64,000 nucleotides of DNA from Symbiotaphrina buchneri (Eukaryota > Ascomycota > Symbiotaphrinales > Symbiotaphrinaceae), in assembly GCA_001599915.1 (NCBI GenBank), contig BCIG01000014.1:558001-622000 (forward strand). Direction: 5' to 3'. The notes beneath the pieces were generated by a model that was not told the origin of the DNA, did not search any database, and saw nothing but the letters and a program-made list of their open reading frames with translations. Positions 23,007 to 33,643 of the stretch are shown here, piece after piece (the first letter of the stretch is position 1; the number at the start of each line of letters is the position of its first letter). The position numbers and the translations under genes were made by a program.

Positions 23007-26000
23007 ATGGCTGCAGCAGCTTTTCCAACGCCGCTGCCTTCGTCGATAGCGCTGCTGGAAACGACATCATTATCCGAAAATCCAAACTATTCCGTATCAA
23101 CGATATCCCCAGAGAGGAAAGCCTCGATTAAGGCACTTGCCACAGACCTGCTGAAGATTGGTGTCATTGTCATCCTCGTCCCGTTTCTGCTGTACCTGAT
23201 TCGTCAGATAGGGCGTGGATGGGGTTTCTGGCGACTGAAACTCTTGCGTGATCCGAAGCACGCTGGGATGTTCGGCCCAAGGAAACAATACATCCGAACG
23301 TGGCATGGCTGGATGGAGCGCAAGAATACCGGACCTTGGAAGCCGGGAGAAGAGAAGCAGTATCAGTTCTTCCTTTTCAGGTTCCCGAAGTCGTTCTTTC
23401 AGGAACAGACCTGGCTATCGAACCTATTCAAAGGACGATGGTGCATCCGGGTAGGTCAAGAGAGAAGAAGCCACGGAAAAGCTCCCCACTTGCTACCGCT
23501 TTGGAACATCGCCAGAGACCACGGGCATTCGGAGGGCTGGTACACGCCCCTGTTCTTCTGGAGAACCAAAGAACCGGACCCCGAAAGCGGAAATATGAAT
23601 GCACTTCGAACAGGATCTGCTGGATCATCTCAATCGGGCCGCGTAGGTCGAACCACGTCCGTTCAACTGCTGAGCGGGAAAGACGCAGGAACAATGCGAA
23701 AGAGGAGCGTGGAAAAAAGTCGCACCCATCAATGGGCTAATGGCAGCCCGGGTGTAGAGCGGGCGACCAAGGTTAATCTCTTCGCGAGCGGAGACCCAGG
23801 CGCCGAGTGTTCTGGTGATCCAAATTCTGGCCCCATGAATAAGGGGCAGCCAACCGAAGACGGCCCCGTGAAGGAGCCTAGAGCTCACGGCCGTCTCTCG
23901 CCGAGTGCCTCCATCGGAAACGAACACCCCGTGAAGCAGAATAAATCTGCTCGTAGCAAGAGTGTGAAAGCTTACGAACGTGGTGTTGATAGTACGGGAC
24001 TTTCTTCAGTAAGATTGAGATCAGATGTGTCTGAAGAAGCTTTTACTCGGGCGGGACCGTCACGCCATGAGACTTGTCCTCCGAAGAATGGATGTTCTGG
24101 ACGCTATCAGCGTATCACGCCGGAACCAATCAGCACCGACGAGGAGACTACTCGGAAACAGAAGCCGGGAACTGGCTGCCACATACGAGAAAGTCATAGC
24201 CATGAGACTAGCGAGTATGAACAGGTTCCATGTCCATGGTCCGCACGCCGGCAGGACGTCTTAGGGGAGCCTTTACTATCCTTAGCTCCCGAGTGGCTCA
24301 ACCGCGCCCCCTTAGATCGAGCAGGTGGCCCCTTGACGCCTGACGCAGCGCCGCACCTAAAGTCACGCTCTAGTCCACAGAGCCACACACCTACAAAGCC
24401 AAGCTTGTGCGCAGCCAGCCCGGAGCCAAGTCCACTTTCCCGCACACGTCCACGGCGACGGGCACACCTCGCCTGTATTGCCAGTGCCGATGATAACAGC
24501 GGCCATCCTGCTGCATCGATTCGGACCGTCCGCACGCAGAACGACTTACGTTCCTCCTTCAATCGAGGATCCACGGAGACGATTCTGCTGGACAGTTTCA
24601 GTCCACTGCAACGAAAACCATCCGAGATAAATAGGACGACTGGAAGTATTCGACGCCATGGCGTTACGACTGCTGCGACCATCGAAACGGCGAGAATCGC
24701 AGGGACACAGGCGCGGCCGTCGAGCCCGATAAAGTGGAAGGAGTTGAGCACTGTTGAGTCTGAGCGGACACCGAGATCTAATCTGTTAGGACCCCTGGGT
24801 AAGCAGATTGAGCATCGGCAATGGTTCGGCACGAGGCACCCTGCTGCAGCGGGAAACGGTACCTCATACGCGCTGGATGCAGATGCCCAGAAAGTACTCA
24901 GTGGTGGACCAAGGTGGTATTACGCACATAGATCCATGGATCGTGAAAACCATGTCGTGCCAGTGGACAGCGCTATCAATATTCAACCGCCGAGAACGTG
25001 GTCAACGGGAATAGTCTCTGCATTTCCACGCACCGAGGGCGACTACTTGACAAGCTTCCGTCTTGCTTCTCCTCAGAAGAACTGGCTACTGGCACTTGAC
25101 TCAAAGCTTTCTTGGCTTCAATCCCAGTTGGAGCCTGGATTACGTGGAGGAAAGGTCAACGCCGTTCCTCTTTTTCGATATAAACAGATTGCAGGAGTTG
25201 GAGCCGGCGCCCCGCACCCCCTGCGACGAGCGGACAATGAACGAGGATTCTATCTCGATGACCCGAAGATTGATGCGTGGCTGAGATCAGTAAACAAAGC
25301 ACGCAAGGCCAGCAGGGTCGATGGGCGCTTGCGTCAGATTTGGTTACCACAGCCCAACGGCAAAGGATTTGAGTCCTCCACGTTTGCGCTGCCTAAACCT
25401 CCAAATGGAGACCGCGTTGGACAGGAAGAGATATCAAATGACCAGGATTGGAACAGCTCGGATGCAGAGTACTCAGAGGTGGCCTCCACCATAGATGCTG
25501 ACGTTGTGGCCGAAGAAGATGCCATTGAAAGAGCTCGTCGCGATGAACTGACAATTGACGATGTAATTAACATATATCTGCAGGCTTGCCCGCTTGATCG
25601 CGTGGCTTCGCCCACTCGCGTCCCGATGATGGGTCCTTCGGAAGAAGTTGCCATCGCCCGCCCCGCTCCAGTTTCATCTTCCTCTTCGGCGACCAGGGCG
25701 CCTGAACTGATTGGGGACACGTCTATTGCCGGCTCATTATTGCTCAGGCCATCGCAAGCACAGGACGTGGGGGAAAAGGGCAGCCAGAAACACCTGGAAA
25801 AACTTGTCGGTTGGGGCCGCCGGATACAGAAAAACTTTCTACCATTAATTAGGCCCAGTAGTTCGCACCACGTCTTTCGCGGCATACGGCGCGGTTCGTC
25901 AATGACCCATGTGGTGCTCCCGCCGACGATGCAGAGCAATATTCAACAGCACAAAAGCAGCCCTCGCGGAGGAGAAATCCGAGATGAATCCGAGCAGCCG

Positions 26001-26843
26001 TCCCGAGCGGAAAATCAAGGGTATCTCAAGCACGGCGGAAACAACCAGCAAAACCCCGATAAGGGGAAAATGGCGGTACGCATAGAGCGGAACCCACTTG
26101 CAGACACATCCGGAAATGCTTCCAGAGCAAGTCGAAGATTGCCGCCCGTGCCAAGGAAGATTTCGCCGTTGTTTCCAGATCGGCATGCCACTATGGGGTC
26201 TGCTCAAGCGGCCGAAAGTGAGGCCCGGGAGCTAATGCGAGCAAATGACAGGGCGCCCGCTGGAATGAGGCCAAATCCATTGTTTGCCAATCCGCGTGCA
26301 GGTTCTACTGTATTGCCGCCGGTGCCACCGAAAGATTCGCCCTTGTTTGCTGCTGCTCGGCGTCGTGCCACTATAGGTTCTCCTGAAGTGGCCGAGAGTG
26401 AGGCCAGGGAGCTAACGCGGGCAAGTGGAAGGCCGGTCGCGGAAACGAGGATTAACCCATTGTTTACTGCCCGGCGTGCCACTACAGGTTCTGCTGAAGC
26501 GGAACTAAGGCGAGCAAGAGAAATGCCGATCGTGGAACTGAGGCCAAACCCATTGTTTGCCAATCGGCGTGCCACTATAGGGTCTGCTGAATTGTCGGCG
26601 CGGGAACCCAGGTATCCATTGTTTGCAGGTGCTCGGCGTGCTTCTTCTGAAATGTCCCAAAGTGAGGGCTCGGAACGATCGCGAACTCTCACCAAAGGGT
26701 CTAATTTTGACGACGAAAACGCTCACCAAACTGTCCCAGGTAAATTTGGGGTAAGGAGAGAGCGAACCTCCTCGCTTCGGGACTCTTCCGCGTCTGGTCC
26801 TAGAGAACCCAAGACAGTACGCTTTGCCTGTACGTTCGGCTAA
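23007..26843 (+). CDS. Large membrane-anchored, mostly disordered protein of unknown function with C-terminal repeats
   Basis: A single uninterrupted frame of 1278 codons, unusual in this intron-rich window. I do not recognise the family. There is one membrane helix at about residues 49-66 (LKIGVIVILVPFLLYLIRQI), followed by basic, aromatic FGPRKQYIRTWHGWMERK. The next several hundred residues are polar, rich in Arg, Ser, Pro and Gly, and probably cytosolic and disordered. A more ordered acidic stretch near residues 820-870 includes DELTIDDVINIYLQACPLDR. From about residue 1050 to 1215 a degenerate motif recurs (NPLFANRRATIGSAE, often followed by SEARELxRA). The C-terminus ends in a compact EPKTVRFACTFG. 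Role unknown; a membrane-tethered scaffold is only a guess. Length, the single clean frame and the regular repeat support a real gene. Confidence 0.85.
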   Translation: MAAAAFPTPLPSSIALLETTSLSENPNYSVSTISPERKASIKALATDLLKIGVIVILVPFLLYLIRQIGRGWGFWRLKLLRDPKHAGMFGPRKQYIRTWHGWMERKNTGPWKPGEEKQYQFFLFRFPKSFFQEQTWLSNLFKGRWCIRVGQERRSHGKAPHLLPLWNIARDHGHSEGWYTPLFFWRTKEPDPESGNMNALRTGSAGSSQSGRVGRTTSVQLLSGKDAGTMRKRSVEKSRTHQWANGSPGVERATKVNLFASGDPGAECSGDPNSGPMNKGQPTEDGPVKEPRAHGRLSPSASIGNEHPVKQNKSARSKSVKAYERGVDSTGLSSVRLRSDVSEEAFTRAGPSRHETCPPKNGCSGRYQRITPEPISTDEETTRKQKPGTGCHIRESHSHETSEYEQVPCPWSARRQDVLGEPLLSLAPEWLNRAPLDRAGGPLTPDAAPHLKSRSSPQSHTPTKPSLCAASPEPSPLSRTRPRRRAHLACIASADDNSGHPAASIRTVRTQNDLRSSFNRGSTETILLDSFSPLQRKPSEINRTTGSIRRHGVTTAATIETARIAGTQARPSSPIKWKELSTVESERTPRSNLLGPLGKQIEHRQWFGTRHPAAAGNGTSYALDADAQKVLSGGPRWYYAHRSMDRENHVVPVDSAINIQPPRTWSTGIVSAFPRTEGDYLTSFRLASPQKNWLLALDSKLSWLQSQLEPGLRGGKVNAVPLFRYKQIAGVGAGAPHPLRRADNERGFYLDDPKIDAWLRSVNKARKASRVDGRLRQIWLPQPNGKGFESSTFALPKPPNGDRVGQEEISNDQDWNSSDAEYSEVASTIDADVVAEEDAIERARRDELTIDDVINIYLQACPLDRVASPTRVPMMGPSEEVAIARPAPVSSSSSATRAPELIGDTSIAGSLLLRPSQAQDVGEKGSQKHLEKLVGWGRRIQKNFLPLIRPSSSHHVFRGIRRGSSMTHVVLPPTMQSNIQQHKSSPRGGEIRDESEQPSRAENQGYLKHGGNNQQNPDKGKMAVRIERNPLADTSGNASRASRRLPPVPRKISPLFPDRHATMGSAQAAESEARELMRANDRAPAGMRPNPLFANPRAGSTVLPPVPPKDSPLFAAARRRATIGSPEVAESEARELTRASGRPVAETRINPLFTARRATTGSAEAELRRAREMPIVELRPNPLFANRRATIGSAELSAREPRYPLFAGARRASSEMSQSEGSERSRTLTKGSNFDDENAHQTVPGKFGVRRERTSSLRDSSASGPREPKTVRFACTFG
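26160..26660 (+). repeat. Degenerate in-gene repeat encoding NPLFANRRATIGSAE-like units
   Basis: About five to six related units sit in the 3' part of the 1278-codon gene. Recurring DNA includes CCATTGTTTGC, GTGCCACTATAGG/TTCTG and GAGTGAGGCC..GGAGCTAA. Spacing varies between about 60 and 130 nt, so these are old, diverged tandem duplications rather than a fresh microsatellite. The minus strand is also open through part of the repeat, which explains a long antisense frame here. Confidence 0.75.
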
Positions 26844-27443
26844 GGCAGCCTTATGACGCTTTGGGAGAATCGAGGGAGTTTGGGACTACCCTCTACTGCG
26901 ATCCTTGCGTGTACGCTAATCATGCCTGAGGAGGAGAGCAGGTGTGCATCTGCGATTCTGGACTAGGCGGTATGTTTGGATCTCGCCGGAGTACTGTATG
27001 GTTCTTCTGGACGTTGGGCTTGTCGGACAAGCGACGGCTGATGTGGATGATGGACGGGTGCGGGCATAGAAGGATCTATGCTGGGCTCCATCACACTTGG
27101 AACCACTCGTTTACGCTCTTTTCGACTTTCGAATTGTTGTCACGCTTCGGAGATTGGATCAATGGTTTTGGGTACAGCCTACCTGAACCATGTGTACAGT
27201 CTTCTTTCTATTCTGGCGGCTTGGTGTAGACAGCGCTGGCTATAGAGTGTAGGGCCAGTTTGTACTGGTCTGGACATGTACGTTCCATTGGAGTACAGAG
27301 CTGACAGGCTCTCGTGGCTATAGGGACAGCAAGAACGCTGTATTAGACTTGTAGTTACAGGTAGGGTCCTTCTTGGACCACGTAGCTAGACTCTTCCAAT
27401 AAAAGGCTCTTTGAACAAGCCCCTGCGCCCCCTGTAAGATCCG
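26844..27443. other. Convergent intergenic region
   Basis: 600 bases between the stops of the membrane protein and the neurochondrin-like gene. Presumably two 3' UTRs; AATAAAAG near 27399 could be part of a minus/plus 3'-end signal. No coding sequence is supported. Confidence 0.4.
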
Positions 27444-29490
27444 TTACGTCCGGAAGTCCAGTTCCTCGAGGCCGTCCACAACCTCCGCCAACCCTTCCAA
27501 TACATTTGTCTCTGTACCTCCATACTCTTCCAGGGCCTTGCGTGCCAGGCTCAATAGTGCCTCAGCCGCCCCTGCATGTCTCCTCCGCACGTTCCTCGGC
27601 GCTCGACTGAGCAGCTCGAGAACCAGCTGCCAAACGCTCACGTACAACTCCATCAGTTCGTCGTCCTGGTAAGGTAGCTGCGCCGGTGCGGCGATTTTCA
27701 GCACATCGAACCATTCATCCTTGGGATACGCCACAGCCTCAGACTCGGCGGCTCGTAAGAGCACTCGCACGATCTCGATGCCACGGCGAACGTCTTCCCT
27801 TGGCGGCGATGTAGGGGAAGAGAGAATGCCGTGCAGATCAGTGTAGAGCGTCTCCCAGCCTACGTTCTGGAGGAAAGCGTCCACTCCCGAGGGCACTTCG
27901 AAGAGAGGGGCTAGAAGAGTGAGGATCTGCACGCGGTGGTCGGTTACGGAGCTCGAAGGGGCCGGGTACAGTCCCATCAGCACATCCATGATCCCAACCG
28001 CTTCTGATGCTAGGGCTTCGTTCTCGTCGTTGGCGAGCCACATCGCCAGTGTCTGGATTGCCGAGCCGGTGAGCCGATCGGAGGAGACGTCTTGAGCGCT
28101 GCCCCAGGCTAGAGGCAGAGGTTGCGAGGCGTCTCCCGCTCTTGCGTCAGGATGTAGACCCGCGGCGCCGCTCACGCCAGCGTCCCATCTATCGCGCAGG
28201 AATTCGATAGTGAGGGAGAGGGTCTCGGCGACCTCTTTGCGGAGCTTGAGGAGCAGATCTGGGGCCAGTTCCGAGGCTTCGCTGTCGGCACCAGCATCGT
28301 ACTCCCAGCCGAGGAGGTAGCTGATGAAGGCAGTGATGACGTCATATGCTGAAGCGAGCCGCAAGGATGTGTTGGGGTATGAGGGAGAGGCGATCTGTTC
28401 GAGGAGAGAAGGGATGGTCGAGCGGATGTAGATGAGGAGGCGTGTTATGAAGAGGTACATGAAGGGTTTGGATGCACCAGTAGGAGCACCGGTGGCTTTG
28501 AAAAGAAGGGCTGGCAGCTTGTCGGGATATATCCGGAAAAGCAGCGAGGAGAGGACGGAGCAGGCGTTCTGCACTTCGCCGGTGATATTGTGCATGAGTA
28601 GCCGGCGCATCAGCTCAGTAACCTGCTGAAGCCATGGTGGCTCAGACTCAGATATAGGAACCTATCTAGTGTCAGCTTTGCACAGAAAGGAGGTTCATTA
28701 TACTCACTTCGAATGATGAGCTCTGGAATATGTCTATCAGCCACTGAAGAAGGACGACGGGCTGTTGTTTCCCTGCAGTTGGTTCTCGGTCTACTGTGCC
28801 CCTCCATGTGGTGATCACAGAAGAGAGTAACTGATGCAGTCGAGGCCCTCGACTGACGTCTGGTTGCGTAGCCGCATTAAGGAGAACAAATTTTACGACA
28901 TCCAGGGCAATGCGCTGCTCGGTGATAAGCTCGATTAACGGAGACAGGTCGTCGATCTCTATAGTTGCCCTAGCCCCCGCCTGCCCGCTGCCAAACGTAA
29001 GGAGCGTTTGTAGAATCATTGTGGAAGTGTCTGAAGAGCTGCGATTTAGTCAACGATACCCGAACATGCGTATTGACCGGTAGGACACCTACCTGCGCGT
29101 AAGCGCGGCGACGAGGCCACTACTTCTTCCGACCATCTTCTCTTCCTGGACAAGTGTTGCTGGAAGGAGGACAGCGAACGTGTGGATTATGGCTACAGCT
29201 AGAGTGACCATGTTCTGAGCCTCCTCCCGGCTTCGTTTTTCGCTCTTTTCGGCTTTCAGCAGCCGGTCCAAGAATGTAGGAGATATTGCGTCCCAGCATT
29301 TGGATATGGTTTCCGGGTCATGCCTCAATTCTTCATGATTGTCCAGTACAGTCCTGAGTAAAGCCAGACCAACAAATCTCGAAGTATCATCTTTTGCCCG
29401 CAACAGAGTCAATGTCTGATTGAGCGCAGCCTGCGGGCTATTGGCTTGCGGAGAAGCTGCGGCAGCCTCTTGTACAGCTCCGTCAGCCAT
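27444..29490 (-). CDS. Neurochondrin-like helical-repeat protein
   Basis: Three minus-strand exons (29490-29093, 29038-28708, 28661-27444) give 648 residues. The protein is almost wholly alpha-helical and leucine-rich, with ARM/HEAT-like character. The opening NQTLTLLRAKDDTSRFVGLALLRTVLD followed by FLDRLL is typical of the neurochondrin family; later segments such as LLQWLIDIFQSSSFE and CSVLSSLLFRIYPDKLPALLF agree with fungal members. In animals neurochondrin is a cytosolic, partly membrane-associated neuronal protein; the fungal role is not established. Introns are 54 and 46 nt with good donors (GTAGGT, GTGAGT), and both restore frame. No signal peptide. The start at 29490 precedes the first conserved helix. 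The gene shares a 355-bp divergent promoter with the CLC channel gene. Confidence 0.87.
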
Positions 29491-29845
29491 CTGGACCCAG
29501 GATTATGCTGCAATGGTTGCGAAGACGGGCTCTTAGTAGAGAAACATGTATGCTTTGCAATAACACCTACTGCAAGGTGGACGCACGCCTGGTTGCGGTT
29601 GTGTTCAGAATGCTCCGTGTTCTCTGCGGGGGAGGGGGTTGTCATGCGATAGCAATTAATCATGCATATCTCGGAGGTTTCACGTGACTTTGCGGGCGCT
29701 AAGGCACCCTTAGACAGTTGGGGGCTTGGCTGTCGTTGGATAACCGCTCTGGTCAATTGCCTCGTTGGCTAGCTGGGCAGCTCTCCAGATCATCAAGTTG
29801 CGAACTCTATGATTTAACGGAAAGTCGATCTTGTAATGGGCAGAT
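29491..29845. promoter_or_regulatory. Divergent promoter, neurochondrin-like gene / CLC gene
   Basis: Only 355 bases separate two start codons pointing away from each other, so this must contain both core promoters and leaders. I see no clear TATA box or known activator site. Confidence 0.6.
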
Positions 29846-32824
29846 ATGTCAAGCTCACCCTTCGGCCTGGCCGAAGATGACATTGGAGCTGCGTCGTCAA
29901 GCCGCAGTCATATGCGCCAGGCCTCCGTCGAGGACGACGAAGATGAACATGATGAAACAGAACTCGGGAATGATCAAAGTCTACTGCAGACAGATCCCTT
30001 GGAAGCCGACTGGAGCAATCCGTGAGCATAATTAACCAAGCAGTATATTTCATGGCCCTGCTGACTTGCATGGCAGAATAACATTCAAACGTAAACAGAA
30101 GAACAAACCTACCTTTTCTCTACCGCAGTTCCTTTCCAATCCACTCTCAGGGAACAGCCGACAGTCTTCATCCTCCGGACAGACCCCTTTCCCTCGCGCG
30201 CGTCACTTGCGCAACAGGTCATCCGTTAACAATTCTAGCGAGGCCTTTGGACAGACGGGAGCTCTACTGGCCGATGGGACATATCTTCAAGATCAAAAAG
30301 ACGAAACACCTTTAGACTGGTACCAGGAAGGGCCGGGACGCCGAGTCGGGTACGACGACCTCACTGCCATTGATTGGATATTTGAATATACGAAAGAGCG
30401 GCAACGGCTGCGTTTCTTACGCTCGACAGCTACCGGCCTGTTTGGCTACCTACAACAGCTTGCTGACGCCAGTCAAGTTTGGCTTGTGCTTATTACTACT
30501 GGAATAGCAGCTGGGCTGTTGGCTGCGGGGATCGACATCTCAAGTGATTGGCTGGGGGACCTAAAAACGGGATACTGTAGGAACGGTCCTGGAGGTGGGA
30601 CGTTCTATCTCAACAGAAGCTTCTGCTGCTGGGGCGATGACGGTGAGCGGCGGGCGAGAAACTGAGATAATCATCGCTAATACGATTTAGAATGGTCACA
30701 ATGCCAGGATTGGACCCCGTGGGGTGATGCTTTGCATGTAACCTCCAAAGGAGGAAGATATATAGTGGAGTATATTTTCTACGTTATATATTCGGTAAGA
30801 TTGTCCACAAAAGACCCAAAAGTGACCGCGCAACGTATTGACATTTCAGGTACTCTTTGCTGTGTGCGCAAGCGTCTTAGTGCATACTTATGCTCGTTAT
30901 GCAAAGCATAGTGGGATCCCGGAAATCAAAACAGTGTTAGGAGGGTTTGTCATTCGTCGGTTTATGGGTGCATGGACGCTGGTGGTCAAATCATTGGGCT
31001 TGGTAAGTGATGACATGCTCTGTCACCTGTCTTCTGGTATTAACTGGATGCAGTGTTTGGCCGTCGCGTCTGGATTGTGGCTTGGGAAGGAAGGCCCGCT
31101 GGTCCACGTTGCATGTTGTTGCGCAAATTTGTTCATGAAGCTATCTGATACCCTGAATTCTAATGAGGGTATGTCCGCTTCTTTTGTAGCCCAATTGCTT
31201 TTGCCCGCCTAACAGGGCCACAGCACGTAAACGCGAAATCCTTTCTGCAGCGGCCGCAGCTGGTATCTCAGTTGCCTTTGGTGCCCCGATCGGTGGCGTT
31301 TTGTTCAGTCTAGAGGTAAGCTGGCTCTGATGTTTACTGGCAAAATTGTTGGAAGCTCATAACGCGCAGCAACTTTCCTATTATTTCCCTGATAAAACCA
31401 TGTGGCAGAGCTTTGTTTGTGCCATGGTTGCGGCTGTCACACTTCAAGCCGCGAACCCTTTCCGGACTGGCAAGCTTGTCTTGTATCAAGTTACATACAG
31501 CAACGGATGGCATGGCTTCGAAGTCGTGCCCTTTGCTTTCCTAGGTATAATCGGTGGGCTCTATGGCGCCTTGTTCATCAAGGCAAACATGAAGATAGCG
31601 CACATAAGAAGGTCATCCTTCATCTCAAGCTTCCCTATCATGGAGGTCTTCTTTGTCGCCTTGCTGTCGGCGGTGGTCAACTATCCAAATATTTTCATGA
31701 GAGCACAATCGTCGGAACTGGTCTACTCATTGTTTGCGGAGTGCTTGGAGAACAAGGAAGACCCGTTCGGCCTTTGCAAAACAGGCGTTGAGAACGCAGG
31801 AACCGTGACGTTACTGCTTTTTGCTGCCTGTGGAGGTTTCTTCCTAGCATGTGTCACTTTTGGCATGGAGATACCGGCTGGCATTATCCTCCCGTCTATG
31901 GCTATCGGCGCCCTATTCGGGCGAGCTCTCGGCCATGTTGTGGAGGTTGCTCAGCGCAATCACTCCGACTCGCTCATCTTCTCGACATGCGAGCCAGACA
32001 TCCCATGCATTACACCAGGGACCTACGCCATCATTGGCGCAGCTGCAGCTCTAGCAGGCGTCACACGAATGACAGTATCTATTGTCGTCATCATGTTCGA
32101 GTTGACAGGTGCGCTTACATACGTCCTTCCCATCATGATCGCGGTCATGATTAGCAAGTGGGTGGGTGATGCCTTTGGCAAAAAGGGCATCTATGAGAGT
32201 TGGATCCGCTTCAAGGAGTATCCCTATCTGGAACGCGACGAGCAGCCGATCCCAGATGTGCCTATCTCGGACATCATGACTCGGATCGAGGACCTTGTGG
32301 TTCTCACTGCCACCGGCCACACCATAGACACGCTACAGACTCTATTGAACGAACACACGTACCGCGGCTTTCCGGTGATATCTGATACCCGCGACGCCAT
32401 CCTGTTGGGCTACATCTCGCGCACCGAGCTCGACTTTGCGCTCAAATCCGCGCTCTCGCCCCCGCACAACCTCCCTGAGACCACCGAGGCCTTCTTCTCC
32501 CACCAACCTCTCGCCGATCCGGCCACCACGCTGGATCTACGGCCCTGGATGGACCAGACGCCCATCACGCTGAGTGCAAGGAGCAGTCTCCAGCTGACGG
32601 CCAACCTGTTCCGGAAGCTCGGGCTCCGCTACATCATCTTCTGCGATCGCGGCGCGCTGCAGGGCATCATGACAAAGAAGGATCTGTGGTATGTGCTTAA
32701 TGCGGTAGAAGATGGTTCCCCGTATGCTGTGGACACGGCCCCGGCCTTGTCGAGAGAGTCACATGGCCTGTCTGATACGGATCTGTTGGATGGCGGTGGG
32801 GCAGGCTCGCTGGATAGGGGGTGA
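29846..32824 (+). CDS. CLC-type voltage-gated chloride channel / Cl-H+ antiporter
   Basis: CLC proteins move chloride across endomembranes (Golgi, vacuole, endosome); fungal relatives such as Gef1 support acidification and copper/iron handling. Seven exons: 29846-30021, 30077-30642, 30691-30794, 30850-31002, 31054-31168, 31224-31315 and 31370-32824, giving 886 residues. The CLC anion-path motifs are visible: [18 protein letters not shown] (first Gly of the classical GSGIP is His), [20 protein letters not shown] with the gating Glu, and [20 protein letters not shown]. They are followed by [19 protein letters not shown], which carries the pore Tyr. About ten hydrophobic helices lie between residues 140 and 690. 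Two CBS domains follow ([12 protein letters not shown]...[12 protein letters not shown] and [11 protein letters not shown]...[12 protein letters not shown]). The acidic, Ser-rich N-terminal ~100 residues look disordered. Six introns of 48-55 nt all join in frame. It resembles the CLC-3/Gef1-like group. Confidence 0.96.
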
Positions 32825-33643
32825 GTTTTACCGAGCGAGTTCTTGTACGGATTTTTCATATTGTGTATTGGAACGACATTCTACTGTACAGTGTATGGAG
32901 GGCTTGCGAGCAGATGTGACTGCATTGCTTGATGGCTGTAAATTCCATCAAGGAGGTTACCTCTCCCTGACCATAAATACTTCCAAAGACAATCGTGACA
33001 AGCAATGGGACAAATGGATAACAGAATATAGCAGATCTTGCCCTTGGGACGGAACATATCATGCTCTCCAGACAGGTTCTATTACAAAGTACTGCCAGAG
33101 GAAATTCAAGAAGTGATGTTGACCTGTAGAAAGCTCAACAACACAGCAGGTATCCATATAGGGAAACTGATGCTGTTACCACGGTGGCTATGACAGCAAG
33201 GTTACCAAGCCGGATCGGGTGCTATGTGTGTTGCGCGGACTGTTCACTCGAAGTGGAGGAGGGTTTGGTAAAGTTGACGCTTGGGTGGAGCCGCCTCGTG
33301 CGCTAGTCCTGTTTCCAGCGTCGGTGGCAGCAGCGAGCAAAGAGGTAGCGGGAAATTTATGGAGCCGCGGGCAGCAATTCGTCGAGTCGTGCAAAGAATG
33401 GCTCTGTGGCTGAATACCCTATATACGTCTTTACCTTATTTACCACATACTGAGGGCTCGGAATGTGTTTGACGGCTCGATCGGAGTGTCCTTGAAAAGA
33501 CGCCGCATGGGAAAGTCTTTAAAGAAGGCCCCGCGTCCGCCCACTCGCGCTGTCCTCTGTGTATTTACTGGAGTGACACGACATAACGAGTAGGCCCGTG
33601 GTCCTATTAATTGCGCCTCTACGGCCTCAATGCGCCGGATGAG
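32825..33643. other. Intergenic between CLC and DUF3431 genes
   Basis: 819 bases with the CLC 3' UTR and the DUF3431 promoter. Frames are short and unconvincing. The sequence just before 33644 stays open for 11 codons without another in-frame ATG. Confidence 0.4.

Noticed and set aside
25334-25939. 201-codon antisense frame inside the 1278-codon gene
   Set aside because: It is a shadow of the sense codons and has no domain or start context of its own; another at 26204-26695 simply mirrors the repeat.
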